64,000 bases of DNA. Origin: Mycobacterium sp. (GTDB taxonomy: Bacteria > Actinomycetota > Actinomycetes > Mycobacteriales > Mycobacteriaceae). Within the stretch, counting starts at the first letter, position 1. Each line of letters opens with the position of its first letter. Location of the stretch: assembly GCF_025965855.1 (NCBI RefSeq), contig NZ_JAOPWB010000137.1:1-64000 (forward strand), in the 5' to 3' direction. This document shows, piece after piece, positions 50,681 through 60,160 of the stretch. Under the pieces are notes generated by a model. That model worked only from the letters and a program-made list of their open reading frames with translations, was not told the origin of the DNA and ran no database searches. A program made the translations under genes and the position numbers.

Positions 50681-52262
50681 TCGCGGTGTGTCGGTAAGCG
50701 GTGCCGCGCGCTTCGCGCTCCCAAAGCATTTCGCCCTCGCCGGCGGCCGCCCCTTCGGCGATCAGGTGGCGCTTGAGCACCTTGTGGGTGGCGGTGCTGG
50801 GCAGGTCGGCGGCGATGCGGACGTATCGCGGCCAGGCCTTCGCAGACAGGTCGGGTTGCGCGCGCAGGAACGCTTCGAATGAATCGGGGACGAGCTTGGC
50901 GCCGTCGTTGAGGACGACGGCGGCCATCACCTGGTCGCCGACCCGCTCATCCGGGACGGCGTACACCGCGGCGCGGTTGATGGCCCTGTGCCGCAACAGG
51001 ATCCGCTCGATGGGTGCCGCGGCCAGGTTCTCACCGTCGACCCGCATCCAGTCGGCGGTGCGGCCGGCCAGATAGATCCAGCCCTCGGCGTCGCGATAGG
51101 CGAGGTCACCGGACCAGTACATGCCGTGGCGCATGCGTTCGGCGTTGGCCTCGGGGTCGTTGTAGTAGCCGGTGAAGAAACCCGACCCTGCCGTGTTGAC
51201 CAACTCACCCACCGCCTCGTCGGCGTTGGCCAGCGCTCCGTTGGCATCGAAGCGTGCGACGGCGCATTCGGTGACGGTCTCGCTGTTGTACACCGCGACC
51301 CCGTCGACCCCCCGGCCGATCGACCCCTTGGGCGTGCCGGGTTCGCGGATCACGATGACCGCGTTCTCCGTCGAGCCGAAGCCGTCCTCGACCTGAACGC
51401 CGAATCGGCGAGCGAACTCCTCAATGTCCTTGTCGTTGGCCTCGTTACCGAACGCCACCCGCAGCGGGTTGTCGGCGTCGTCGTCGCGCTCGGTGGTGGC
51501 GAGGATGTAGGCGAGGGGCTTGCCGACGTAGTTCATGTACGTGGCCCCGTAACGGCGGATGTCATCGAGGAAGTTGCTCGCCGAGAACTTCGCCGGCACG
51601 ATCGCGGCGCCCGAGGCGACCGCGGGCGCCCATCCGGCGACGACCGCGTTGGAGTGAAACAGCGGCATCGACACATAACAGGTGTCCTGCTCGGTCAGGC
51701 CGAAACGCCCGACCAGGCTGAGGCCGGCGATGGTGGCCATGAGGTGGGATACCTGGACGGCCTTGGGATTTCCACTGGTTCCCGACGTGAAGATCATCAT
51801 GAACGCGTCCGTGACGGTGACCTGGCGATGGGGGACCAGTTCGCCGGCGCCGCTGATGAATTCGGCCCATTGCGGCGTCGATGTGTCCAGGATTCGCGTG
51901 CCCTCGAGGTCCAGGCCGTCCAGCAGCGGCCGATGCTCGTCGTCGGTCACGACGAACTGGCAGTCCGCCCGCCGGACGTCGGCGGCCAGTGCCTCGCCGC
52001 GGCGCGTGGTGTTCAGGCCGCAGAGCACGTAGCCGCCGAGCCCGGCCGCCGCCATCTGGGCCAGCATCTCGGGCGTGTTTCCCAGCAGGGCGCCGATGTG
52101 CATCGGTCGTCGCGGATCGGCGGCGGCGATCAGGGCCGCGGCCCGCGCCGTCGCCTCGGTGAGGTATTGACCCCAACTCCATTGCCGATTGCCGTGTTTG
52201 ACGGCGACGGCGGGGTCGGACAGGCGCTTACGCAGCAGCGCCTGGATCGTGTCGTCGGCCAT
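50619..52262 (-). CDS. Fatty-acyl-CoA synthetase (FadD family)
   Basis: MIFTSGTSGNPKAVQVSH, YVSMPLFHSNAVVAGW, YWSGDLAYRDAEGWIYLAGRTADWMRVDGENLA. Confidence 0.93.
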   Translation of the reverse strand: MADDTIQALLRKRLSDPAVAVKHGNRQWSWGQYLTEATARAAALIAAADPRRPMHIGALLGNTPEMLAQMAAAGLGGYVLCGLNTTRRGEALAADVRRADCQFVVTDDEHRPLLDGLDLEGTRILDTSTPQWAEFISGAGELVPHRQVTVTDAFMMIFTSGTSGNPKAVQVSHLMATIAGLSLVGRFGLTEQDTCYVSMPLFHSNAVVAGWAPAVASGAAIVPAKFSASNFLDDIRRYGATYMNYVGKPLAYILATTERDDDADNPLRVAFGNEANDKDIEEFARRFGVQVEDGFGSTENAVIVIREPGTPKGSIGRGVDGVAVYNSETVTECAVARFDANGALANADEAVGELVNTAGSGFFTGYYNDPEANAERMRHGMYWSGDLAYRDAEGWIYLAGRTADWMRVDGENLAAAPIERILLRHRAINRAAVYAVPDERVGDQVMAAVVLNDGAKLVPDSFEAFLRAQPDLSAKAWPRYVRIAADLPSTATHKVLKRHLIAEGAAAGEGEMLWEREARGTAYRHTATNSAPWVPDGGSAPSSVAPV

Positions 52263-52286
52263 CGGATCGGTCCACCTTCAGTTACG

Positions 52287-52305
52287 AGACGAGACGGCCC
52301 GTCTT
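52287..52305. promoter_or_regulatory. Second copy of the TetR operator core, upstream of fadD
   Basis: AGACGAGACGGCCCGTCTT, 17/19 identical to 34565-34583. Confidence 0.65.
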
Positions 52306-52336
52306 ATCGTAGCGGCGGTCCACGGTCGCCCGGTCC

Positions 52337-53098
52337 TCAGCCGCCCACCATCATCAGGCCGCCGTCGACGGCCAGCAGTTGCCCCGTGATGAAGCCCGAG
52401 CCCGGGCCGGCCAGAAACACCAGCATCGGCCCGACGTCTCGCGCGGCGTCTCCCAGCGTCCCGCCGAGCGGAATCATCATCTGCATCTGCTGGTCGATGA
52501 GGGCCCCTGCCTCCGGACCGAGGAACTCGCGCAAACGGTCGGCCCCGGCCGTCTGCACCGCCGGTGCCAAAGCGTTGACGGTGACATTGTCGGCGGCCCA
52601 CGCTTTGGCGGCCGATCGTGTCCAGGCCTGCACCGCGCCCTTGGTCGCGGCGTAGACGGCCGAGATGGGGCTGCCCATAACGGCTTCGGAAGACCCGAAA
52701 TTGATGATCCTGCCGCCCTTGGGATTTTGGTCTTTCATCACCGCGTAGGCCGCCTGGTTGGTCAGGATGGTGGCCTTCACGTTGGTGTCCAACAGGAACG
52801 AAATCTCGTCGACGCCGATGTATCCGGGGATTCCGGCCTGCCATAGCCCCGCGGCGTTCACCAAGACGTCGAGCCCGCCAAGGCGCTCGACCGCTTGTTG
52901 CACCATCGCGGAAACGGCTTCGGCTTCGCGCACATCGCACTGCAGCCATGTGGCCGTGAGGTCATCCGGCGGCGGGGTCCGGTGGTAGGTGGCAGCGACC
53001 CCGGCCCCCGCCGCGCCGAGGGTTCGGACGGCGGCCGCGCCGATTCCGGTCGCTCCGCCGGTAACCAGGATCCGTCGGCCATGCAGCGCATTTTCCAT
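52337..53098 (-). CDS. SDR family oxidoreductase
   Basis: GRRILVTGGATGIGAAAVRTLGAAGAGV; NAAG; SAVYAATKGAVQAWTRSAAKAWA. Confidence 0.95.
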   Translation of the reverse strand: MENALHGRRILVTGGATGIGAAAVRTLGAAGAGVAATYHRTPPPDDLTATWLQCDVREAEAVSAMVQQAVERLGGLDVLVNAAGLWQAGIPGYIGVDEISFLLDTNVKATILTNQAAYAVMKDQNPKGGRIINFGSSEAVMGSPISAVYAATKGAVQAWTRSAAKAWAADNVTVNALAPAVQTAGADRLREFLGPEAGALIDQQMQMMIPLGGTLGDAARDVGPMLVFLAGPGSGFITGQLLAVDGGLMMVGG

Positions 53099-53108
53099 GC
53101 CCGCGAGC

Positions 53109-53154
53109 GTAACGCCACGGCGAAATTCCGCTCGATTTTTCGCCGTGGCGTTAC
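53109..53154. repeat. 17-bp perfect inverted repeat (strong hairpin)
   Basis: GTAACGCCACGGCGAAA-TTCCGCTCGATT-TTTCGCCGTGGCGTTAC between hydrolase and SDR genes. Confidence 0.85.
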
Positions 53155-53177
53155 AACCGCGAAGGCGTGAGCCCGCG

Positions 53178-54008
53178 CTAGGCGCGCACGGCGATAGACG
53201 ACAGCAGGTCGGCGAGCCGCTCCGGCTGGTCGAGCATGGAGAAGGTCCGCGCTCCCTCGATCACCTCCAGGCGGGCGTTCGGGATCGTCGCAGCCAGCCG
53301 TTCGCCGTCCCCGAGCTCGAAGAACACGTCGTCGGCCGACCAGGCGATGAGCGCGGGCTTGTCGAATTCGTGCAGCCGCGCAGCGACGCCGGTGGTGACC
53401 TCCGTGCGCATCGAGAGGGTGAACTGGCGCAGGTCCTCGGCGATGGCCGGATCTGAGAGCCCCGGGCGGACCCACTCTTCCGTGAGGTCGTCGATGTTGC
53501 GGTGGGCCAGGCCGTCGAACGCGCGCTTGCGAGCGGCCGGCACGCGCATGGCCTGGGCCACGGTCCGAAACATCGTCTTGGACTTGGCCGCCAGGATCAC
53601 CGGCTTGAGGATGGGCGGCGGGAAGTGTTCGAACGCATCGCAACTGGTGAGGACCAGCGCACCGAGCCGCTCGGGATGGTGCACCGCGACGAGCTGCGTG
53701 ACCACCCCGCCGGTGTCGTTGCCGACCAGTACCACGTCCTCGAGGTCGAGAGCGGCAAGCACCTCGGCGACGATGCCGGCGACGCCGTTGATGGTGCGGT
53801 CGGCGCCGGGTCGCAGCGCCTGCGGGTGCGCACCCAGCGGCCAGGTGGGGGCGATGCAGCGCAGACCGAGATCGGCGAGGCGTACGCCGACCTGGCGCCA
53901 CAGTTGCCCGCCCATCATGTATCCGTGCACGAACACGACGGGCCTGCCGTCCTCGGGTCCGGTTGCTTCGTAATGGATAGTTCCGGCATTAATGTCGATC
54001 GTCGACAT
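53178..54008 (-). CDS. Alpha/beta hydrolase
   Basis: PVVFVHGYMMGGQLWRQV, VVLVGNDTGGVVTQLVA nucleophile-elbow region. Confidence 0.92.
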   Translation of the reverse strand: MSTIDINAGTIHYEATGPEDGRPVVFVHGYMMGGQLWRQVGVRLADLGLRCIAPTWPLGAHPQALRPGADRTINGVAGIVAEVLAALDLEDVVLVGNDTGGVVTQLVAVHHPERLGALVLTSCDAFEHFPPPILKPVILAAKSKTMFRTVAQAMRVPAARKRAFDGLAHRNIDDLTEEWVRPGLSDPAIAEDLRQFTLSMRTEVTTGVAARLHEFDKPALIAWSADDVFFELGDGERLAATIPNARLEVIEGARTFSMLDQPERLADLLSSIAVRA

Positions 54009-54033
54009 AGCTAGCTCCCACCTTCGAGATACA

Positions 54034-54060
54034 CTTACAAACAGGCTGTCTGTTCGTAAG
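54034..54060. promoter_or_regulatory. TetR operator candidate
   Basis: CTTACAAACAG-GCTGT-CTGTTCGTAAG (10/11 arms) between divergent hydrolase and TetR. Confidence 0.75.
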
Positions 54061-54075
54061 TTACCAACAGGTTGT

Positions 54076-54684
54076 ATGGAAATCAAGAGACGGACTCAGG
54101 AGGAGCGCTCCGCGGCGACCCGTGAGGCGCTGATCTCGGCCGCGCGCAAACTGTGGGGCCTACGCGGGTACGCGGAGGTGGGGACGCCGGAGGTCGCCAC
54201 GGCCGCGGGCGTCACCCGCGGCGCGATGTACCACCAATTCGCCGACAAGGCAACGCTTTTCGCCGAGGTCGTCGAAGCCGTGGAGCAGGATGTCATGGCC
54301 CGGATGGCCACGCTGGTCGCCGAGTCGGGGGCGACGACCCCCGCCGATGCGATCCGGGCCGCCGTCGACGCCTGGCTCGATGTGTCCGGCGATCCGGAGG
54401 TGCGGCAGCTGATCCTGTTGGACGCGCCGAGCGTCCTTGGCTGGGCCGCCTTCCGCGACGTCGCCCAGCGCTACAGCCTGGGAATGACCGAACAGCTGCT
54501 CATCGAGGCCATCAAGGCGGGTCAGCTGGCCGATCAACCGGTGCGGGCGCTGGGCCATGTGCTGATCGGTGCGCTCGACGAGGCGGCCATGGCCGTCGCC
54601 ACCGCCGATGATCCGAAACGTGCCCGCCGGGAGATCGGGGAGGTGCTGCACCGGCTGATCGGCGCGATGCTGGACGAGCGTTGA
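54076..54684 (+). CDS. TetR family transcriptional regulator
   Basis: GYAEVGTPEVATAAGVTRGAMYHQFADKATLFAEVVEAV. Confidence 0.93.
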   Translation: MEIKRRTQEERSAATREALISAARKLWGLRGYAEVGTPEVATAAGVTRGAMYHQFADKATLFAEVVEAVEQDVMARMATLVAESGATTPADAIRAAVDAWLDVSGDPEVRQLILLDAPSVLGWAAFRDVAQRYSLGMTEQLLIEAIKAGQLADQPVRALGHVLIGALDEAAMAVATADDPKRARREIGEVLHRLIGAMLDER

Positions 54685-54776
54685 TGGTCAGACATGTTGT
54701 GGCCGAGCGTCGAGTTGGTGGGCCGAAATCGCGCTTGGGTTCAAACAAGTCGACGCTCGAGGCGCGAAGCGTCGTC

Positions 54777-55718
54777 TCAGCGGTGGCTCTGGGTGAAGAA
54801 CTCCCAGATGGTGGCGGTGGCGTTGAGCGCCGTCGACGGTTCGGGAATCCCCGCGAGTTCCGCGAGCGGGCTGGGCTGGCCGCCGGGCCATTGGTGACCG
54901 GCGCCGGCCACCGAGATCAACTCCACGGTGCGCCCGTCGGGGCATCCGGCCGTCTGGGTGGTCACGCTGCCGGCGGTGGTTGAGGTCGGGGGGCCGCACG
55001 CGTCGATGGACCGCCAGGTGGCGTTGACCGACTCTACCGAGGGGCCGTCGACGCGTGGATTTCCGTTGATGGCGAAGGCTTTTCCGGGGCCGCCGTTGTA
55101 AGGGACTCGGTCGTCGGCGGTGCCGTGAATTTGTAGCACCGATGTCGGTCGCGCTTGGGAGCAATCGGTCAGCAGGGTGCCGGCCACGGGGGCGATGGCG
55201 GCGAAGGTGTCGGTCTGGCAGCCCAGTCGAAGTGCCATCATGGCCCCGTTCGACATCCCCGTGGCATAGACGCGTGCGCGATCAACGGGGATCTCCTGCT
55301 CGACGGCCCCCACCATCGCGGTGAGGAAACCGACGTCGTCGGCGTTGATGCGCTGTGGTTCACCGCAGCACGTTCCGGCATTCCAGGCGCGGTTGAGGCC
55401 GTCGGGGTAGGCGACCAGGAAATGCCCGGCGTCCGCCTCGGCGTCCCAGTTGTAGGACCGCTCGGCCTGCGCGCCGTTGCCAAAGCCGCCGTGCAACATC
55501 ACCACCAACGGTGCCGCGTCGGGCAAGCCCTGCGGTCGGTACAGGTGAAAGGTCCGGCTGACCCCGCCAGAGTCGATGGATTGGGTGGACCGTCCGACCG
55601 GAATCGGTTGGGAGCCTGGCGTTCCCAACGCGTGCCCGCCGCCGACGCAGCCGCCGAGCACGACAACCAAGGTCGAGGCGAGACAGACACCGAACGCCCG
55701 AGCGCATAGCGATCGCAT
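54777..55718 (-). CDS. LpqC-like esterase/PHB depolymerase-family lipoprotein
   Basis: Lipobox LGGC; PLVVMLHGGFGNGAQAERSYNWD; GMSNGAMMALRLGCQ nucleophile motif. Confidence 0.88.
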   Translation of the reverse strand: MRSLCARAFGVCLASTLVVVLGGCVGGGHALGTPGSQPIPVGRSTQSIDSGGVSRTFHLYRPQGLPDAAPLVVMLHGGFGNGAQAERSYNWDAEADAGHFLVAYPDGLNRAWNAGTCCGEPQRINADDVGFLTAMVGAVEQEIPVDRARVYATGMSNGAMMALRLGCQTDTFAAIAPVAGTLLTDCSQARPTSVLQIHGTADDRVPYNGGPGKAFAINGNPRVDGPSVESVNATWRSIDACGPPTSTTAGSVTTQTAGCPDGRTVELISVAGAGHQWPGGQPSPLAELAGIPEPSTALNATATIWEFFTQSHR

Positions 55719-55745
55719 GCACTGATCGTGGCAGCCGGAGCTGAA

Positions 55746-55766
55746 TTTGACAAGCAGCTTGTCAAA
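55746..55766. promoter_or_regulatory. Perfect MarR-type operator candidate
   Basis: TTTGACAAGC-A-GCTTGTCAAA between divergent lpqC-like and marR genes. Confidence 0.8.
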
Positions 55767-55792
55767 GTGCCCTCGGGTGGCAGACTCATGCC

Positions 55793-56251
55793 ATGCGACG
55801 TGTCGTGGATGCCGAGTGGAAGCCCACCGTCCCAGCGCTGGTGAGCTTGGTGGCCGCCTCGGGGGCGCCGCACTTGAGAGCGGCGTTCGCCGCCGCCGGA
55901 CTCGACGGGATCCGGCCGGCGCAAGCGGTTGCGCTGGTGCCGCTGGCGGCCGGCGGCCTGCACGCATCGGATCTGGCCGACCGGCTGAACGTGAGTCGCC
56001 AGGCAGTGGCCCAGGCGATCGCCGGCCTGGAGCGGCACGGCTATGTCACCCGAGTGACCGATCCCGTCGACGCCCGGGCCCGAATCATCGAGCTGACGCC
56101 GCGCGGTCGCCAAACGCTGCGCGTGATGCGTTCCAACGCAATCGCTTCGGAGAAGCGGTGGGAGGAGGTTCTGGGACCCAAGCGACTGGGCGAATTGCGG
56201 GAAACCTTGCAGATGTTGCTCTCCAGCGAGACCGACGCGGCGCGCGATTGA
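55793..56251 (+). CDS. MarR family transcriptional regulator
   Basis: LHASDLADRLNVSRQAVAQAIAGLERHGYVTRVTDPVDARARIIELTPRG. Confidence 0.93.
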   Translation: MRRVVDAEWKPTVPALVSLVAASGAPHLRAAFAAAGLDGIRPAQAVALVPLAAGGLHASDLADRLNVSRQAVAQAIAGLERHGYVTRVTDPVDARARIIELTPRGRQTLRVMRSNAIASEKRWEEVLGPKRLGELRETLQMLLSSETDAARD

Positions 56252-56317
56252 CGCCGCCGAGAACTCCCTGCTGCTCTCGTTCCGTGGGGTTGCCAACTGT
56301 TGTGGTGCGAGTGGTCG

Positions 56318-56901
56318 GTAGTTGTCGGTGGTGTGCTGCACCACTGAACTTTCCCGGCTGCATCGCCGGGTCAACGATGTCCGCACCCATCATTTGCATG
56401 TGCTGACAACACGATTGGCTAAAACTCACGGCCGGATCGTGGTTGAAAGGTTTGGACGCGTCCGGGCTGCTGCAACAGAAAGGACTGCCTGGCGCTCGCG
56501 CCCGGCGGCGTGGGCTGTCTGATGCGGCGCTGGGCACTGCCTGACGTCACCTGTCTTACAAGACAGCTTGGTACGGCTCACATTTGGTGGTTGCGGACCG
56601 GTGGTTCCCGTCATCGAAAACCTGCCATGCCTGTGGGCATGTGCAGGACATCGGCTGGGCCGAACACTGGCAATGCGATTCGTGTTCGGCACCAGTCCAT
56701 CAGCGGGATGACAACGCCGCAATGAACCTCGCGCGGTGGGAGCAACCAGCCACCGCCGTCGGCCCAGTTGGGGCCGCCGTCAAGCGTGGAGCCGACCGTA
56801 AGACCGGGCCACGCCCGGCAGGTGGCCGTGAAGCGCGGAAGGGAACCGGCCACCTGGCTGGGGAACAACCCGAGATGGGGTGCGAGTCGCGTGACCACTA
56901 A
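56318..56901 (+). pseudogene. TnpB (IS605/IS607-type OrfB) transposase remnant
   Basis: LSRLHRRVNDVRTHHLHVLTTRLAKTHGRIVVE + (frame shift) GLDASGLLQQKGL...stop...YKTAWYGSHLVVADRWFPSSKTCHACGHVQ...CDSC...RDDNAAMNLAR. Confidence 0.85.
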
Positions 56902-56953
56902 AGATCACTCGCAACGGCGTAGGTTCGACCCAAGACAACGACAGGAGTCCGCT

Positions 56954-57223
56954 GTGCCCATCTTCATGGTCGAGCGCAACTTTGCCGAGGAAATGGAACC
57001 GAACTTCGAGGTCGCCGACGGCATCAACCGGATCAACGACCACGAGGGCGTTCGCTGGATGTACTCGTTTCTGTCGGCGGACAAGCGGAAGACCTACTGC
57101 CTGTACGAGGCGCCGTCGCCCGAGGCCATCAGGACCGCGGCGGCCAGGGCCGGCCTCCCCGCCGACGTCATCGTCGAGGTGCGTGATCGCGTCATGCCCG
57201 ACGGAGGGCTGTCCGATATCTGA
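56954..57223 (+). CDS. DUF4242 (SCO4226-like) domain protein
   Basis: PIFMVERNFAEEMEPNFEVADGINRINDHEGVRWMYSFLSADKRKTYCLYEAPSPEAIRTAAARAGLPADVIVEV; GTG start. Confidence 0.8.
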   Translation: MPIFMVERNFAEEMEPNFEVADGINRINDHEGVRWMYSFLSADKRKTYCLYEAPSPEAIRTAAARAGLPADVIVEVRDRVMPDGGLSDI

Positions 57224-57227
57224 GGCC

Positions 57228-60128
57228 TCACCCGAGCAGCTCGTGATCGGCGGCGTACATCGCCGCCTGGGTGCGGTTCGCGGCGCCCGTTTTGATCAAG
57301 ATGTTGCGCACGTGGTTGGCCGCCGTGTTGGTGCTGATGTAGAGGCGTTCGCCGATCGCCCGATTGCTCAACCCCTCGGCCAGCAGCCGCAGCACTTCGA
57401 CCTCCCGGTCCGTCAAGCCGTCCGGGCCAGTCATCAGCAATGAATCCACCAGGTCGGCGACGCGGTTCTGGCCGATCGATGTGGCGATGGCGCGCGCCTC
57501 GTCGGCCAGGCGCCGGGCGTCCTCGGTGCGCCCGCGCGACGCCGCGAAAAGCGCATGCCGGGCCAGCGTTTCGCTGACATGGACCACCGATCCCATCCGG
57601 CGATCCATTTCGAGCGCCGCGCCGAAATGCCGCTCGGCCGCGGCGGTGTCCCCGTCGAGTGCCGCGATCCGGGCGAGGTATCGGTCGGCGCTGCCGAACA
57701 GGGCGACGAACTGGCCGGCGACCAGGTTTTTGCCGGCATAGCGCGATATGTATGGCCGCAGCGAATGCAGCGCTTCGCGGTTGCCCAGCTCCAACGCCGC
57801 CTCGACCATGAACACCAGCTCCATCGGCCACTGCGCCTCGTTGGTGCGATCGCCCAGTTTGCGGTTGAGCAGATGATTGAGGGCGCGGGTCATGCCCGCT
57901 TCGCAGTCGAGCTCGGTGTACAGCGCCAGCAGGCCGGGCACCCAGCGTCCGGCGAATGTCTCGCTGCCGTCGATGAACCCGGCGAATCTCTTCAGGTCTG
58001 AGGTCTCGCGCCGGATCATGAACATCTGGACCCCGTTCGAGCCCTCGGTGTCCTCCGCGTCGAACAAATCACCTGTGCGCAAGGCGATGTCGGCCCACCG
58101 TTCGGCGCCGGCGAAGTCGCCGCGCAGATATGCCAGCGCCTGCTCGACGCACGCCCCGACGAAGCCGAAGACCGGTTGTCCGCAGGCCTGGCCCGCCCGC
58201 CGCATGTCCACGGTGGACGCGGCCAGGTCCTCGGGCCGGCCGGCCAGATAGCTGACCATGGCGCGAAAGTGCGAGGACGCCCCCAGCGCCTCGTAGTCAC
58301 GGCGCGCCAGCGCCATGCGGGACACCTCGGCCGATCGCTCCGCCTGGATTTCGCACAGCTCCGGGGTGAGCCCGTGCCACAGGCTCGCCTTGAGGGTGTG
58401 CATCAGGACCGCGGGATCGTCCGCGGCCCGTGCGCGGTCGATGGCGTTGTTGCCGACCTCGCGCGCCCGCGCCGCCTCGCCGGCGAAGGCCAGCGCGCGC
58501 CCGAAACTGCCGAGTGCCTGCACGTAGCGGGGGTCGTCGGTATCCAACCCGCAGGATTCCAGTGCCGACGCCAGCAGGTCGGCGGCCTTCGAATCGGACT
58601 GCCCGCGACGCCAATTCGCTTCCTCGTAGCCGACGGCCGCCCCGAGGCGGATCAGCGGGTCGTCCATCACGCTGATGCGTTCGTAGATCGCCCGCGACCG
58701 GGCGAAATCGCCGGCGCGCACGTGATTTGCGGCCGCGTCGAGGTCCAGCCGCGCCCGATCGGTGCGGCTCATCTCGGGCAGCGACGCCGCCCGCTCGAAC
58801 CACCTCGCCGCGTCCTCGTAGGCCAGGCTCTGTTCGGCCATCCGGGCCGCCTGGTGCGCATACCGCAACGCCTGCTCGTGGTAGCCCAGCACGTGCGCCC
58901 GCAGGTAGTGGTTCGCCAGGCGGGGAACAACCGATGGGTCCGCCCGGCCTTCCAGCGCTTCGGCGGCCCGCGCGTGCATGATCCGCAGTCGCGACGCCGC
59001 CATTCCGCCGGCCACGGACTCCCGGGTGAGCGCGTGCACGAACGAGAACTCGCCGTCGGAGTCGCGAACCGGCCGGATCAACCCGACGCCTTCGGCCGAA
59101 TCGACCGCCGCCAGCGTCGCGGCAAGATCGGTATCGCTGGCGGCGATGAGCGCGGGCAGATCGAACGTTTCGCCCAGCACCGCCGCCTGTTCGATGACGC
59201 CCCGGACGCCGGCACCCAGTCCGCTGAGGCGGCGGGCAATGGCGTCGCCGATCGATGCCGGGACGGTCTGCTGCACACCAAGCGTGGCCAGCCCGCCGCG
59301 GAACTCCAGGTCGTTGACCAGTTCGGTCAGGAAAAACGGGTTGCCGCCGGTCTTGTCGCGCAGCAAGGCGGCGGCAGTGCGCGCCGACGCTGGAGCCAGC
59401 TGCTGGGTTCGCCTCACGAACTCGGCGATCGCCTCGGTGTCCAGCCCAGCGAGATCCAGACGCCGGACCCCGTCGAAGCGGTGCAGTTCGGCCAGCCGGG
59501 TGGTGAGCTCGTCGGAGCGGTCCGGTTCGGTCGTGCGGAACGTGGCGACCACCAGCATGCGGACGTCGGCGCAACCGATCAGCACGCGTTCGAGCATCAC
59601 GAGGGTGGGCAGCTGCGCCCAATGCAGGTCGTCGAGGATCAACGCGATCGGACGATCGACCGCCAGGCGCCCCAGGAAACCGGTCAAGGCGTCGAAAAGC
59701 GCCTGCCTGGGCGGCCCGACGTCTTCTGCGGGGCCGATATCGGGCAAATGGCGGGCCACCTGGGTTGACAGCCGCCGCAGTTGCGGCGCCGCGTCGGCCA
59801 GGGCGTCCGCCATCGAACCCGGTGGAGTGGCGCTCAGCAGCCGATCCAGCGCTTCGGCGAACGGCGCGTACGGCACGTCCGCGTCGGCCGTCGAGCTCCC
59901 GACGAGCACGCCGACGCCATGGTCGGCCAGCGATCCGGCCACCTCGGCGGCCAGGCGCGTCTTGCCCGCCCCGGGTTCACCGCCGATGAACACCGCCTGG
60001 CGGCTGCCGCCCTCGACCCGCTCCCAGGCCTGCTCGAACGCCGCAAGCTCCGCGTCGCGACCGACGAGCGGGCCCCGGCGACGTGCGATCAGTTCCGCTG
60101 GAAGCGGCGGCGGCACCCATTGCGCCAT
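57228..60128 (-). CDS. LAL-type LuxR regulator (AAA ATPase + LuxR HTH)
   Basis: GRDAELAAFEQAWERV, FIGGEPGAGKTRLAAEV Walker A, C-terminal LTDREVEVLRLLAEGLSNRAIGERLYISTNTAANHVRNILIKTGAANRTQAA. Confidence 0.95.
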   Translation of the reverse strand: MAQWVPPPLPAELIARRRGPLVGRDAELAAFEQAWERVEGGSRQAVFIGGEPGAGKTRLAAEVAGSLADHGVGVLVGSSTADADVPYAPFAEALDRLLSATPPGSMADALADAAPQLRRLSTQVARHLPDIGPAEDVGPPRQALFDALTGFLGRLAVDRPIALILDDLHWAQLPTLVMLERVLIGCADVRMLVVATFRTTEPDRSDELTTRLAELHRFDGVRRLDLAGLDTEAIAEFVRRTQQLAPASARTAAALLRDKTGGNPFFLTELVNDLEFRGGLATLGVQQTVPASIGDAIARRLSGLGAGVRGVIEQAAVLGETFDLPALIAASDTDLAATLAAVDSAEGVGLIRPVRDSDGEFSFVHALTRESVAGGMAASRLRIMHARAAEALEGRADPSVVPRLANHYLRAHVLGYHEQALRYAHQAARMAEQSLAYEDAARWFERAASLPEMSRTDRARLDLDAAANHVRAGDFARSRAIYERISVMDDPLIRLGAAVGYEEANWRRGQSDSKAADLLASALESCGLDTDDPRYVQALGSFGRALAFAGEAARAREVGNNAIDRARAADDPAVLMHTLKASLWHGLTPELCEIQAERSAEVSRMALARRDYEALGASSHFRAMVSYLAGRPEDLAASTVDMRRAGQACGQPVFGFVGACVEQALAYLRGDFAGAERWADIALRTGDLFDAEDTEGSNGVQMFMIRRETSDLKRFAGFIDGSETFAGRWVPGLLALYTELDCEAGMTRALNHLLNRKLGDRTNEAQWPMELVFMVEAALELGNREALHSLRPYISRYAGKNLVAGQFVALFGSADRYLARIAALDGDTAAAERHFGAALEMDRRMGSVVHVSETLARHALFAASRGRTEDARRLADEARAIATSIGQNRVADLVDSLLMTGPDGLTDREVEVLRLLAEGLSNRAIGERLYISTNTAANHVRNILIKTGAANRTQAAMYAADHELLG

Positions 60129-60160
60129 GGAATCAAGGTAACCGTGCCGAATTGCCCGGT

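Noticed and set aside
50988-52655. 555-aa + strand ORF opposite fadD
   Set aside because: Shadow ORF; AMP-binding motifs are on the - strand
58176-59768. 530-aa + strand ORF antisense to the LAL regulator
   Set aside because: GC-rich shadow frame of a clearly coding - strand gene; low-complexity Arg/Gly/His-rich translation without domain motifs
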